From DASYQD01 sp036005845 (lineage in GTDB: Bacteria > Acidobacteriota > Thermoanaerobaculia > Multivoradales > JAIOJS01): a stretch of 64,000 nt of DNA. The position numbers and the translations under genes are program-made. Below are positions 50,450-59,005 of this stretch, in pieces (positions within the stretch are counted from its first letter, which is position 1; each line of letters opens with the position of its first letter). The stretch covers positions 10,353 to 74,352 of the forward strand of contig DASYQD010000079.1 of NCBI GenBank assembly GCA_036005845.1, read 5' to 3'. Under the pieces are notes generated by a model. It did no database searches and was not told the DNA's origin. It saw nothing but the letters and a program-made list of their open reading frames with translations.

Positions 50450-51020
50450 CAACGCGCTGCGCGCGGCAATCGCCGTCGTCGATATCCTGCGCGCCCTCGA
50501 CTTGGACTACGTGATCGGCGGCTCGATCGCGAGCTCGATCCACGGCATCGCCAGGTCGACGCGAGACGTCGACATCGTCGTCGCGCTGCCGCCGAACCGG
50601 GTGCCGGATCTCGTGGCCGCGCTGCGCGGAAGTTTCTACGTCGACGATGAGATGGCGGCGGAAGCTGTCGCGCGGGCCGGATCATTCAACGTGATTCACC
50701 TCGAGTCCATGTTCAAGGTGGACCTCTTCGTGCTCGGTCCAGACGCGATGTCGCGCGCCGAGCTCGCGCGCCGGCAGCGCCATCGCATCGCCGAGGACGG
50801 CGCGGAGGTCTTCGTCGCGTCGGCGGAGGACACCGTCCTGCAGAAACTGCTGTGGTATCGCAAGGGCAATGAGGTCTCGGATCGCCAGTGGTTGGACGTC
50901 ATCGAAGTGCTCCGCATCCAGGGAGCGCGCCTCGATCGCGCGTACCTCGCGACGTGGGCGCGCGCTCTTGCTATCGACGATCTCCTGGCAGAGGCCGTCA
51001 GCGAGGCCGCAGGCGACTGA
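50442..51020 (+). CDS. Nucleotidyltransferase-fold protein (AbiEii/MNT-like)
   Basis: A 192-residue protein: IGGSIASSIHGIARSTRDVDIVVALPP carries the GSxxS...R-x-T-x-D-x-D motif, the NTase fold with catalytic Asp pair; AEDTVLQKLLWYRKGNEVSDRQWLDVIEVLR is the helical end common in these minimal NTases. Such enzymes add nucleotides to tRNA or proteins and often serve in toxin-antitoxin or abortive infection systems. Coupled to the preceding 90-residue gene. Confidence 0.78.
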   Translation: MADNALRAAIAVVDILRALDLDYVIGGSIASSIHGIARSTRDVDIVVALPPNRVPDLVAALRGSFYVDDEMAAEAVARAGSFNVIHLESMFKVDLFVLGPDAMSRAELARRQRHRIAEDGAEVFVASAEDTVLQKLLWYRKGNEVSDRQWLDVIEVLRIQGARLDRAYLATWARALAIDDLLAEAVSEAAGD

Positions 51021-51050
51021 CCGGCAACAGGCGTGTAGGTACGGCAGGCG

Positions 51051-52316
51051 TCAGTGCAACTGGCCGTCGCCGGCCCGCGGTGCGAACGGTCCGGGCTCCC
51101 GGGGCTCGGTGCGATCGAGGTCGTGCACGGCGCTCCGCCGTGACAGGTCGGGCCGCATCACCACCTTGATGCAACCGTCCTCCTTGTCGCGGAAGGTGCG
51201 GTAGGCGTCGGGCGCGTCGTCGAGCGTCAGCCGATGCGAGATGAGGCGCGTGGTGTCGATCTCGCCGGCCTCGATGCGCCGCATCAGCGGCTCCAGGTAG
51301 CGGTGCACGTGCGTCTGCCCGAGCTTGAGCGTCAGGCCCTTGCAGAACGCGGCGCCGAGGTTGACCTTGTCGAGCAGCCCGCCGTAGACGCCGGGGATCG
51401 ACACCGTGCCGCCCTTGCGGCAGGCCTGCAGCACTTCGCGCAGCGCCGTCGGGCGATCGGTCTCCAGCTTGACGCTGACCTTGACGCGGTCGTACCAGGC
51501 GTCGAGCCCGTAGCCGTGCGCCTCCATGCCGACCGCGTCGATGCAGCGGTCGGGGCCCTGGCCGCCGGTCAAGTCGCGGATGGCCGGCAACATGTCGACC
51601 TCGGAGTAGTCCACCATCTCCGCGCCATGCCACTCGTGCGCGAGCTGCAGCCGCTCGCGCACGCGGTCGACGGCGATGACGCGCTCGGCGCCGAGCAAAC
51701 GCGCCGACAACATGGCGAGCTGCCCCACCGGTCCGCATCCCCACACCGCCACCGTATCGCCGGGCTCGATGCCGCACTGCTCCGCCGCCTGCCAGCCGGT
51801 GGGCAGGATGTCGGAGAGGAAGAGGACCTGCTCGTCGGACAGCCGCTCGGGCACCTTGAACGGCCCGACGTCGGCGAACGGCACGCGCACGTACTCGGCC
51901 TGGCCGCCGGCGTAGCCGCCCATCATGTGCGAGTAGCCGAAGAGGCCCGACGGCGAGGCCCCGTAGGCCGCCTCCGCCGCCACCCCGTTGGGGTTGCTGT
52001 TGTCGCACAGCGACCAGAGCCTCTTGGCGCAGTAGAAGCAGCGGCCGCAGGCGATGGTGAACGGCACCACGACGCGGTCGCCGGCCTTCAAGTTCTTCAC
52101 CTCAGGGCCCACTTCGACCACCTCGCCCATGAACTCGTGGCCGAGGATGTCGCCCTTCTTCATCGTCGGGATGAAGCCGTCGTAGAGGTGGACGTCGGAG
52201 CCGCAGATGGCGGTGAGCGTGACCTTGACGATGGCGTCCCGCGGGTTGATGAGGTGCGGGTCGGGGACGCTCTCCACCGCCACCTCGTGCTTGCCTCGCC
52301 AGCAGACTGCGCGCAT
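51051..52316 (-). CDS. Zinc-dependent alcohol dehydrogenase (formaldehyde dehydrogenase-like MDR)
   Basis: A 421-residue medium-chain dehydrogenase. Catalytic zinc ligands: TAICGSDVHLYDG and GHEFMGEVVEVGP. Structural zinc: CGRCFYCAKRLWSLC. Rossmann motif: WGCGPVGQLAMLSARLLGAERVIAVDR. The insert and length are like the glutathione-independent formaldehyde dehydrogenase family. Co-transcribed with an SRPBCC protein gene 11 bp upstream. The last ~25 residues are an atypical, charged tail. Confidence 0.88.
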   Translation of the reverse strand: MRAVCWRGKHEVAVESVPDPHLINPRDAIVKVTLTAICGSDVHLYDGFIPTMKKGDILGHEFMGEVVEVGPEVKNLKAGDRVVVPFTIACGRCFYCAKRLWSLCDNSNPNGVAAEAAYGASPSGLFGYSHMMGGYAGGQAEYVRVPFADVGPFKVPERLSDEQVLFLSDILPTGWQAAEQCGIEPGDTVAVWGCGPVGQLAMLSARLLGAERVIAVDRVRERLQLAHEWHGAEMVDYSEVDMLPAIRDLTGGQGPDRCIDAVGMEAHGYGLDAWYDRVKVSVKLETDRPTALREVLQACRKGGTVSIPGVYGGLLDKVNLGAAFCKGLTLKLGQTHVHRYLEPLMRRIEAGEIDTTRLISHRLTLDDAPDAYRTFRDKEDGCIKVVMRPDLSRRSAVHDLDRTEPREPGPFAPRAGDGQLH

Positions 52317-52327
52317 CGTGCTCTCTC

Positions 52328-53134
52328 CTACAGTGGATTGCCGAGGTCGAAGCGGCCGCGCTCGCCGTGCGACTGCCCTTCCGTGGTGGGCACCTCGCCG
52401 GCCTCGAGCGCGTGCTTGAACCGGCGCAGGTCTTCGTGGATCTCGCGCTCGACGAGCGGCTGCAGCAACGCGGCGACCGCGGTGCCGGCCGCGCCCGCCG
52501 GCGGCAGCAGGCGCAGGTCGACCCGCATCAAGGTGCCGCCGTCGCGCCAGGCGTCGAAGTGCAGGCTGCCGAGTTGCTGCACCGGCGCGCCCTCGAGCGA
52601 GCGCCACGCCAGCACCTCGCCCGGTCGGTCGTCGGTGATCTCGGCGTCCCACTCGACGTGCTTGCCGCCCGGCGCCCGCACCGACCAGTGCGAGCGCCGC
52701 TCGTCGATCACCTGCACCGCGTCGACGTGACGAAGGATCGCCGGCAATCGATCGAAGGCGCGCCACGCCTCGTACACCTGCGGCGCCGGCCGCCAGACGA
52801 CGAGCCGCGTCTTGACGATCACCGGCGAGGCGGTGAGCTTGCCGGGCAACGGCCAGCGGCCGGTGGTGCCGCGGTAGACGAGCGGCAGCGCGGCGGCGGC
52901 CGCGGCGGCGAGCGCGACGGGCGAACGCTTGCGCGCCGCGGCGCCGAGCAGCGCGCCGGCGCCGGCGAAGGCGGCGACGCGGCCGGCGATGCCGGCGTCG
53001 CGCGGTGTGCTCTCGAGCCGCTCGTCGAGCGCCGTCGAGGGGACGATCGTCTTCGCCAGAGGTGCCGTGCTCAACGCCGCCGGACCGAGGTCGGGCGACG
53101 GGGCGGGAATCGGTTGCGAGGTCGCTTCGCTCAT
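52328..53134 (-). CDS. SRPBCC-family protein (polyketide cyclase-like) with N-terminal hydrophobic region
   Basis: From the ATG at 53134 (GAGGAGG site) about 268 residues. An N-terminal segment with an Ala-rich hydrophobic patch (AAFAGAGALLGAAARK, LAAAAAAALPLVY) precedes an SRPBCC domain (SPVIVKTRLVVWRPAPQVYEAWRAFDRLPAILRHV...), the START-like fold that binds hydrophobic ligands. Commonly found beside the adjacent dehydrogenase type. Function unknown. Confidence 0.8.
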   Translation of the reverse strand: MSEATSQPIPAPSPDLGPAALSTAPLAKTIVPSTALDERLESTPRDAGIAGRVAAFAGAGALLGAAARKRSPVALAAAAAAALPLVYRGTTGRWPLPGKLTASPVIVKTRLVVWRPAPQVYEAWRAFDRLPAILRHVDAVQVIDERRSHWSVRAPGGKHVEWDAEITDDRPGEVLAWRSLEGAPVQQLGSLHFDAWRDGGTLMRVDLRLLPPAGAAGTAVAALLQPLVEREIHEDLRRFKHALEAGEVPTTEGQSHGERGRFDLGNPL

Positions 53135-53249
53135 CGCAGTCCTCCTCGCCGCCGGTGGGCTGCAAGGCCGCTGCCGGCTCTCACCGAAATAGACCGGCTC
53201 GCGGGTCAGCTCGAGCAGTCGGCGGTCGAGCGCCGCAGCGGCCGTCGCG

Positions 53250-54110
53250 TCAATCGCGACCCAAGAGGCAGACGGCGGCCCACGGGCGCTTACCTCCCGG
53301 GCCCGGCGAGTCGGGCAGCCACGACAGCAGCCGCAGCAGCAGCGGCAGCCGGCGGAGGTGCTTGGCGGCGGTGAACAGCGGACGGATGAGGAGCGGCTGC
53401 CAGCCGTGCGGGCGGAAGAACTCGGCGCCGTCGGCAGGCCCGAAGTGAAACGGCGCCTGCGCCGCCTGGAGCTGCGCACCATGAGTCTTCCTCATGCGCA
53501 GCAGCAGCCCCGGCGACACGACGTCGACCAGCCAGCGCTGGAACGACTGCGGCGCGGCGAGGTCGCGCCCCAGCGATGCCACCTGATCGGGCTCGAGGTA
53601 GAGGAGCAGGCCCTCGCTGATGACGACCGCGCGGCGCGATTCGCCGCCGAGGCGCGCGAAGAGTGCCCGCCGTGCGTCGACGTCGGCGAGGTCGAGCCGC
53701 ACGCGCTCGAGCCGGCAGCGCGGGGTCTCGGCGACGAGCAGCTCCTCCTTGTAGTCGAGGATGCCGGGGAGGTCGACCTCCACCCAGCGCAGGCTCGCCG
53801 GCAGGTCCATGCGGTACGGCCGCGCGTCGAGCCCGGCGGCGAGGTTGACGATGAGGTCCGTGCCGGCCGCCGGCGCCAGCTCGCCGCGCAGCAGCTCGTC
53901 GAAGAGCACCGTCCGCATCGCCCACGCCCAGTCGGCGCGGAAGTGCCTCTTCTCCGCGGCGGCGATGCGCCTGCCACGCTCGCCCGCGAGCCGCTCGGCA
54001 AACGGGTCGCGGAACAGCGCATCCGGCCGCACGCTTTCCACCGCGCGGTAGTGCGCCGCCCACAGCGCGGTGTCGGAGACGTTGCGGATCGCCGGGTCGG
54101 CCTCGGTCAC
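53250..54110 (-). CDS. Class I SAM-dependent methyltransferase (LCMT/PPM-type)
   Basis: About 286 residues from the GTG at 54110 (GGAGGG site 9 bp upstream). Leucine carboxyl-methyltransferase family: RNVSDTALWAAHYRA, DPFAERLAGERG, LIVNLAAGLDARPYRMDLP (SAM loop), VEVDLPGILDYKEELL, and AVVISEGLLLYLEPDQV. Such enzymes methylate carboxylates of small molecules in secondary metabolism. An in-frame TTG at 54119 is a minor alternative. Confidence 0.85.
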   Translation of the reverse strand: MTEADPAIRNVSDTALWAAHYRAVESVRPDALFRDPFAERLAGERGRRIAAAEKRHFRADWAWAMRTVLFDELLRGELAPAAGTDLIVNLAAGLDARPYRMDLPASLRWVEVDLPGILDYKEELLVAETPRCRLERVRLDLADVDARRALFARLGGESRRAVVISEGLLLYLEPDQVASLGRDLAAPQSFQRWLVDVVSPGLLLRMRKTHGAQLQAAQAPFHFGPADGAEFFRPHGWQPLLIRPLFTAAKHLRRLPLLLRLLSWLPDSPGPGGKRPWAAVCLLGRD

Positions 54111-54138
54111 AGCACACAACCCTCCGCGGCAGAATCTC

Positions 54139-54789
54139 TCAGAGGTGAGCGGCGAGGAACTCGCGGGCGCGTTCGACGAACGGCGGCGCCCACTCGTGGC
54201 CGCCGGCGAAGCGGCAGACCTCGACCCGCATCTCGAGCGCGGCGAGCGCGGCGAGGTCGTCGGCGACCTTCTCCTCGGTGTACCACTGCTCGCCGTCGCC
54301 GCGCCCGATGAGCACCGCCGGCCGCGTGCCCCAGCCGCCGTTTCTCAATTCGGGCGGCACGTCGCCGGCGAGCGCCACCATCGCATCCACCTTCTGCCCG
54401 CAGCGCGCCGCCGTGCGGTAGGCCATCGCCACGCCCTGCGAGAAGCCGACGATGGCGAGCTTCTTCGCCGTCGGCACCCGCGAGAGCAGCTCCGCCACCG
54501 CGCGCGTCGTGTAGCCGACGTTGTCTTCGAGCGCGATCTCGCGGTCGAGCCGTGTCATCCACCCCGCGACGACCGACTGGTCCTTCGGCCGATAGAACGG
54601 ATGCAACGCCTGCGGCGCCGCGATCGCCCAGGACTTCCCTTCGGCAAGCGGCCGCAGGTAGGCCAACGCATCCTCGCCGAGCTGCGCGTAGCCGTGGAAA
54701 CCGACGAGCAGCGCCGACGCATCCGCCGGTGCTTCGAGCAACACCCGCCCGTGCACGGGAGTAGGAACTTGGATGATTTCGGTGCTCAT
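54139..54789 (-). CDS. Alpha/beta hydrolase (phospholipase/carboxylesterase-type)
   Basis: A ~216-residue serine hydrolase from the ATG at 54789. GFSQGVAMAYRTA is the nucleophile elbow (Gly-Phe-Ser-Gln-Gly); GFHGYAQLGED forms the oxyanion region; FAGGHEWAP carries the catalytic His. It overlaps the toxin gene by 4 bp (ATGA). Close to the YpfH/carboxylesterase group. Being coupled to a toxin-antitoxin pair is unusual. Confidence 0.83.
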   Translation of the reverse strand: MSTEIIQVPTPVHGRVLLEAPADASALLVGFHGYAQLGEDALAYLRPLAEGKSWAIAAPQALHPFYRPKDQSVVAGWMTRLDREIALEDNVGYTTRAVAELLSRVPTAKKLAIVGFSQGVAMAYRTAARCGQKVDAMVALAGDVPPELRNGGWGTRPAVLIGRGDGEQWYTEEKVADDLAALAALEMRVEVCRFAGGHEWAPPFVERAREFLAAHL

Positions 54790-55097
54790 CGCTGCTCCGG
54801 ATCCCACGGCTCTCCCAGCTTCCCAAGATGCCGGCTGCCGTGGATGACCGCCACGACGAGGATCCGTTCTGCTTCGATGCGGTACATGAGTCGGTAAGAG
54901 CCGACGATCAGCTCGCGAACATCGTCCGACTTTGCTTCGAGCACCCGGCGACCCATGCGCGGGAAAGTCTCGAGTGGCCGCGCCGCCTTCGCCAGCCGAC
55001 CGACCGTTACGGCTGCATAGTGCGGCGAATCGTGGCGAATGAACTCAGCAATCGCTTCGAGATCGGCGATCGCTCTGTGCGCCCAAACTACCTTCAC
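54786..55097 (-). CDS. RelE/ParE-family toxin
   Basis: A 103-residue type II toxin: VVWAHRAIADLEAIAEFIRHDSP, then FPRMGRRVLEAKSDDVRELIVGSYRLMYRIEAERILVVAVIHGSRHL, with the conserved R-x-Y/V-h-Y-R and I-x-H-x-R core of ParE/RelE. It overlaps both the antitoxin (ATGA at 55094-55097) and the esterase (ATGA at 54786-54789). Target is DNA gyrase or ribosome; ParE-like by sequence. Confidence 0.88.
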   Translation of the reverse strand: MKVVWAHRAIADLEAIAEFIRHDSPHYAAVTVGRLAKAARPLETFPRMGRRVLEAKSDDVRELIVGSYRLMYRIEAERILVVAVIHGSRHLGKLGEPWDPEQR

Positions 55098-55399
55098 GGA
55101 CTCGAGGCGAAACGGCGTTCGACCTCGTCCTGCTCGACGACGTTTCCTTCCTCACCATCTTTGATCCCGGCCTCGATCTTCTGGCGGACGTAGATGGCGT
55201 ACATCACGTCGTCCCAAGTGGCTCGTTCGGAAAGCGCACCCACGACCTCACCAGCCTGCTCCTTGACGGTGCTCATCGGCTTGATTTCGTGTCTCGTATG
55301 GATCAGCGCCAGCTCGTGCAGGATCTCGTCGTACGAGCTGTCGTCGGGCTGCTCCTCGACGATGGAGAGGATGCGCGTCTTCGCAGTGCCGTTGGACAT
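55094..55399 (-). CDS. Antitoxin of the ParE-type toxin
   Basis: A 101-residue acidic protein: ILSIVEEQPDDSSYDEILHELALIHTRHEI gives an N-terminal helix that binds DNA or the toxin, and RATWDDVMYAIYVRQKIEAGIKD matches the helix of RelB/Phd-like antitoxins that wraps the toxin. Starts 9 bp after the stop of aroF, so this pair is likely co-transcribed with the aromatic cluster. Confidence 0.8.
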   Translation of the reverse strand: MSNGTAKTRILSIVEEQPDDSSYDEILHELALIHTRHEIKPMSTVKEQAGEVVGALSERATWDDVMYAIYVRQKIEAGIKDGEEGNVVEQDEVERRFASSP

Positions 55400-55408
55400 G
55401 GCTCTAGT

Positions 55409-56437
55409 TTAGATCGACCTGCCCAGCGCCGGCACGATGATCCGCAGTTGGTCCATCAGCGCCTGGAACTGGTCGGGGAAGAGCGACTGGGCGCCGTCGG
55501 AGAGGGCCTTGTCGGGGTCGTGGTGGACTTCGACGAGGAGGCCGTCGGCGCCGGCGGCCACCGCCGCGCGCGCCATGGCCGCCACCTTGTCGCGGATGCC
55601 GACGCCGTGGCTGGGGTCGGCGACGACCGGCAGGTGGGAGCGCTTCTCGATCACCGGGATGGCGGAGATGTCCATGGTGTTGCGGGTCGCCGTCTCGAAG
55701 GTGCGGATGCCGCGCTCGCAGAGGACGATGGCGTGGTTGCCGGCGGCGGCGACGTGCTCGGCGGAGAGCAGCCACTCTTCGATGGTGGCGGCGAGGCCGC
55801 GCTTGAGCAGCACCGGCTTGCCGCACTTCCCGAGCTCGCGCAGCAGCACGTAGTTCTGCATGTTGCGGGCACCCACCTGCAGCATGTCGGCGTAGCCGGC
55901 GACGAGGGCGATCTGCGAGGGGTCCATCACCTCGGTGACGACGGCGAGCCCTTCGGCGTCGGCGGCTCGGCGCAGTAGCTCGAGCCCTGGTTCCCCGAGC
56001 CCCTGGAAGCTGTAGGGCGACGAGCGCGGCTTGAAGGCGCCGCCGCGCAACAGGCGCGCGCCGGCGGCGCGCACGGCGGCGGCGGTGCGGCGGATCTGCT
56101 CCTCGCTCTCGACCGAGCACGGTCCGGCGGCGACCACCACTTCCTCGCCGCCGAAGGTGACTTCGTTCTTTCCGGGCCGGCCCACCTTGACCAGCGTGTC
56201 GTCGGGGTGGAAGGCGCGCGACACCAGCTTGTAGGGCGTCGAGACCCGCACCACTTCGTCGACGCCGGGCAGCAGCTCGAGCTCCGCGGTGTCGAGCTGC
56301 TGCGTCGGGCCGACGACCCCGAGCACGGTGCGCTCGGCGCCCGTCGAGCGGTGGACGTCGAAGCCGCGCTCGACCAGTCGCGCGATGACGTGCTCGATGG
56401 CCGGCGCGTCGGCCGCCGGCGCCATGACGACGATCAC
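55409..56437 (-). CDS. aroF: 3-deoxy-7-phosphoheptulonate (DAHP) synthase, type I-beta
   Basis: A 342-residue enzyme that condenses phosphoenolpyruvate and erythrose-4-phosphate, first step of the shikimate pathway. The N-terminal ferredoxin-like domain (residues 1-~70, IEHVIARLVERGFDVH) is of the regulatory type; the TIM barrel has AAGPCSVES, GGAFKPRSSPYSFQG, VGARNMQN, LLKRGLA and VADPSHGVGIRD. Start GTG at 56437 overlaps the mutase stop (GTGA), with GTGAGGGAG as ribosome site. The placement beside chorismate mutase suggests joint feedback control, as with fused AroA(G)-type enzymes. Confidence 0.93.
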   Translation of the reverse strand: MIVVMAPAADAPAIEHVIARLVERGFDVHRSTGAERTVLGVVGPTQQLDTAELELLPGVDEVVRVSTPYKLVSRAFHPDDTLVKVGRPGKNEVTFGGEEVVVAAGPCSVESEEQIRRTAAAVRAAGARLLRGGAFKPRSSPYSFQGLGEPGLELLRRAADAEGLAVVTEVMDPSQIALVAGYADMLQVGARNMQNYVLLRELGKCGKPVLLKRGLAATIEEWLLSAEHVAAAGNHAIVLCERGIRTFETATRNTMDISAIPVIEKRSHLPVVADPSHGVGIRDKVAAMARAAVAAGADGLLVEVHHDPDKALSDGAQSLFPDQFQALMDQLRIIVPALGRSI

Positions 56438-56820
56438 GGCTCCCTCACCTCGTCCGCGGCCGCTGGTGCATCGCCGGGCTCCGCGATCCGCTCGAGCTGG
56501 CGATTCTCGTCGATGACGCGCTCGAAGAGACGCTTCACGGCGCTGTGATCGAGCGGACCGCGGTTGGCGCCGAGGACGTGCGCGACGACCTCCGCCTCGC
56601 GGTGCGGCTGGTAGATCGGCAGCCCGGCGCGCTTCTTGACGCGGCCGATCTCCAGCGCCCACTTCGCCCGCTGGTTGAAGAGCTTCACCAGCACCTCGTC
56701 GACCGCGTCGATGTTGCGGCGCAGACGCGCGAGGTTGCCCTCGGCAGTGTCGCCGGCCTCGGCGAGGGGATCGGCGTCGACACGCGTCGCGGCCGGCGGA
56801 GCGCCTCCGGGTGCGCTCAC
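56434..56820 (-). CDS. Chorismate mutase (AroQ type)
   Basis: A 128-residue protein whose core NLARLRRNIDAVDEVLVKLFNQRAKWALEIGRVKKRAGLPIYQPHREAEVV fits the helical AroQ chorismate mutase, with the Arg and Lys that bind chorismate. It turns chorismate to prephenate for Phe/Tyr. An ~35-residue Pro/Ala-rich N-tail precedes it. Its start overlaps the tyrS stop and its stop overlaps the aroF start, both as GTGA. Confidence 0.88.
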   Translation of the reverse strand: MSAPGGAPPAATRVDADPLAEAGDTAEGNLARLRRNIDAVDEVLVKLFNQRAKWALEIGRVKKRAGLPIYQPHREAEVVAHVLGANRGPLDHSAVKRLFERVIDENRQLERIAEPGDAPAAADEVREP

Positions 56821-58196
56821 GCCTCGGCGATCCGCACCAGGTGGTGGTTCTTCTGCCCCTTGCGCAAGACGAGGAAGCGTCCGTCGACGGCGTCGTCGGT
56901 GGTCACCGTGCGCTTGCCGGCAGAGAGCCGCACACCGTTGAGGTAGAGGCCGCCGCCATCCACCATGCGGCGCGCCTCCCCCTTCGACGCGACGAGACCA
57001 CTGGCCACTATCAAGTCGGCGACCGGCATGCCGTCGCCGCCCAGCGCGTCGGCGCCGATGCTGCTCGACGGCGCCTCGCTGAAGATCTCCTCGATCTCGT
57101 TCGCGGCGAGCCCGGCGACGTCGCCGCCGAACAGCACCTTGGTCGCCCGTTCCGCGGCCGCCAGCGCGCTCGGTCCGTGCACCATCGACGTGACCTCGCG
57201 GGCGAGCCGGCGCTGCGCCTCGCGACGCGCCGCATCCGTGCGTACCAGCTCGGCCAGCTCGCCGACCTGCTGCTCGTCGAGCCAGGTGAAGTACTTCAGG
57301 TAGGTGACGACGTCGCGGTCGTCGGTGTTGAGCCAGAACTGGTAGAAGCGGAAGGGCGAGGTGAGCCGCGGGTCGAGCCACACGGCGCCCGCTTCGGTCT
57401 TGCCGAACTTGGTGCCTTGCGCGTTGGTGACCAGCGGAAAGACCAGCCCGAACGCCAGCGCCGCCCGCTTCTCCGCCTTCGGCCCGCGCCCTTCGTCGGC
57501 GGGCGCACGCAGGCGGCGGATGAGGTCGATGCCGGCGACGATGTTCCCCCACTGATCGCTACCGCCCATCTGCAGCCGGCAGCCGTAGCGGTCGTAGAGC
57601 TCGAGGAAGTCGTACGCCTGCAGCAGCATGTAGCTGAACTCGGTGAACGAGATCCCGTCGCTCTCGCCGGCCGCCTCATCGCCGCCACCGCCCATCCGCC
57701 GCTTCACCGACTCCTTGGCCAGCATGGCGTTGACGGTGAAGTACTTGCCGACGTCGCGCAGGAAGTCGGTGAGGCCCACCGTCGTCAGCCAGTCGGCGTT
57801 GTTGACGATGCGGGCCGGGTTCTGCGCGGCGCCGAAGTCGAGGAACGGCTCGAGCTGCGCGCGGATGCCGAGCAGGTTCTGCTCGATCTGCTCCTTGGTC
57901 AACAGCTGACGCTCCTGCGTCTTGCCGCTGGGATCGCCGATCATGCCGGTGCCGCCGCCGACGATGGCGATCGGCGCGTGGCCGAAGCGCTGGAGGCGCG
58001 CCAGGCCCATCACCGGCAGCAACGAGCCGACGTGGAGGCTCGCCGCCGACGGGTCGAAGCCGATGTAGCCGGTGAGCTTCTCGCGCGCCAGCACCGCGGG
58101 CAGCTCCTCGGTCGCGGTGTGGACGAGGTCGCGCCACTGCAGCTCGGCGAAGAGGTCTCCAGGCGGCGCGCCGCTCATCGGCGCCTCGTCGCTCAT
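56817..58196 (-). CDS. tyrS: Tyrosyl-tRNA synthetase
   Basis: A 459-residue class I synthetase. HIGH-type motif in SLHVGSLLPVM, KMSKS-type motif KFGKTEAGAVW, tyrosine pocket MLLQAYDFLELYDRYGC, and a C-terminal S4 domain (GMPVADLIVASGLVASKGEARRMVDGGGLYLNGVR). It overlaps trpA (ATGA) and the chorismate mutase gene (GTGA). Lying in a tryptophan operon links Tyr-tRNA supply with aromatic synthesis. Confidence 0.95.
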   Translation of the reverse strand: MSDEAPMSGAPPGDLFAELQWRDLVHTATEELPAVLAREKLTGYIGFDPSAASLHVGSLLPVMGLARLQRFGHAPIAIVGGGTGMIGDPSGKTQERQLLTKEQIEQNLLGIRAQLEPFLDFGAAQNPARIVNNADWLTTVGLTDFLRDVGKYFTVNAMLAKESVKRRMGGGGDEAAGESDGISFTEFSYMLLQAYDFLELYDRYGCRLQMGGSDQWGNIVAGIDLIRRLRAPADEGRGPKAEKRAALAFGLVFPLVTNAQGTKFGKTEAGAVWLDPRLTSPFRFYQFWLNTDDRDVVTYLKYFTWLDEQQVGELAELVRTDAARREAQRRLAREVTSMVHGPSALAAAERATKVLFGGDVAGLAANEIEEIFSEAPSSSIGADALGGDGMPVADLIVASGLVASKGEARRMVDGGGLYLNGVRLSAGKRTVTTDDAVDGRFLVLRKGQKNHHLVRIAEA

Positions 58197-59005
58197 CGCC
58201 GCCTCGCCGCCGCGACGAGCTCGCGCACGCGCTCTTCCAGAAGTCCCGGCAGCGCCGGCAGGTCGCCGTCGCCGCCGTGCTCCTCGACGAGACGCACCAG
58301 CGCGCTGCCCACCACCACGCCGTCGCCGATCTTCGCTACCTCGTGCACCTGCGCCGGGGTCGAGAGGCCGAAGCCCACCGCCAGGGGCAGCGGCAGCTTG
58401 CGCCGCAGCCGCTTCACCTCGCGCACCAGCTCGCGCGGCAGCGCCTCGCGCTCACCGGTGACTCCGGTGCGTGATACGTAGTAGACGAAACCGCTCGAGC
58501 ACTCGGCGACGCGCTGGATGCGTTCCCGCGAGCTGGTCGGCGCCAGCAGGAAGACGCTGTCGATGCCGTGCCGCTCGAGCGCCGGCAGCAGCTCCTCGGC
58601 CGCCTCCTCGGGCGGCAGGTCGACGCAGAGCACGCCGTCGACGCCGGAGGCGGCGGCGAGCTCGGCGAAGGTGTCGAGGCCGCGCGCGAAGAGCGGGTTG
58701 AAGTAGGTGAAGAGGACGATCGGCACGCCCAGGCGGTCGCGGTGGCGCGCCACCATGCGCAGCACGTCGTCGAGCGTCGTGCGGCTGGCGAGGGCGCGCG
58801 CCGCGGCCCGCTGGTTGACGGGCCCGTCGGCGATGGGATCGGAGAAGGGGATGCCGATCTCGACGATGTCGGCGCCGCCGGCCACCACCGCCTCGAGCAG
58901 CCGCGGCGTGTGCTCGATGTCGGGGTCGCCTGCCATGAGGAAGGGGATGAAGGCGGCGCGTTTCTCCGCTTTGCAGCGCGCGAAGACTTCGGCGATGGCG
59001 CTCAC
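58193..59005 (-). CDS. trpA: Tryptophan synthase alpha subunit
   Basis: A 270-residue TIM-barrel protein cleaving indole-3-glycerol phosphate. VEIGIPFSDPIADGPVNQRA contains the catalytic Glu and Asp; FTYFNPLFARG and GVDGVLCVDLPPEE follow. Start is GTG at 59005, overlapping trpB (GTGA). Confidence 0.95.
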   Translation of the reverse strand: MSAIAEVFARCKAEKRAAFIPFLMAGDPDIEHTPRLLEAVVAGGADIVEIGIPFSDPIADGPVNQRAAARALASRTTLDDVLRMVARHRDRLGVPIVLFTYFNPLFARGLDTFAELAAASGVDGVLCVDLPPEEAAEELLPALERHGIDSVFLLAPTSSRERIQRVAECSSGFVYYVSRTGVTGEREALPRELVREVKRLRRKLPLPLAVGFGLSTPAQVHEVAKIGDGVVVGSALVRLVEEHGGDGDLPALPGLLEERVRELVAAARRR

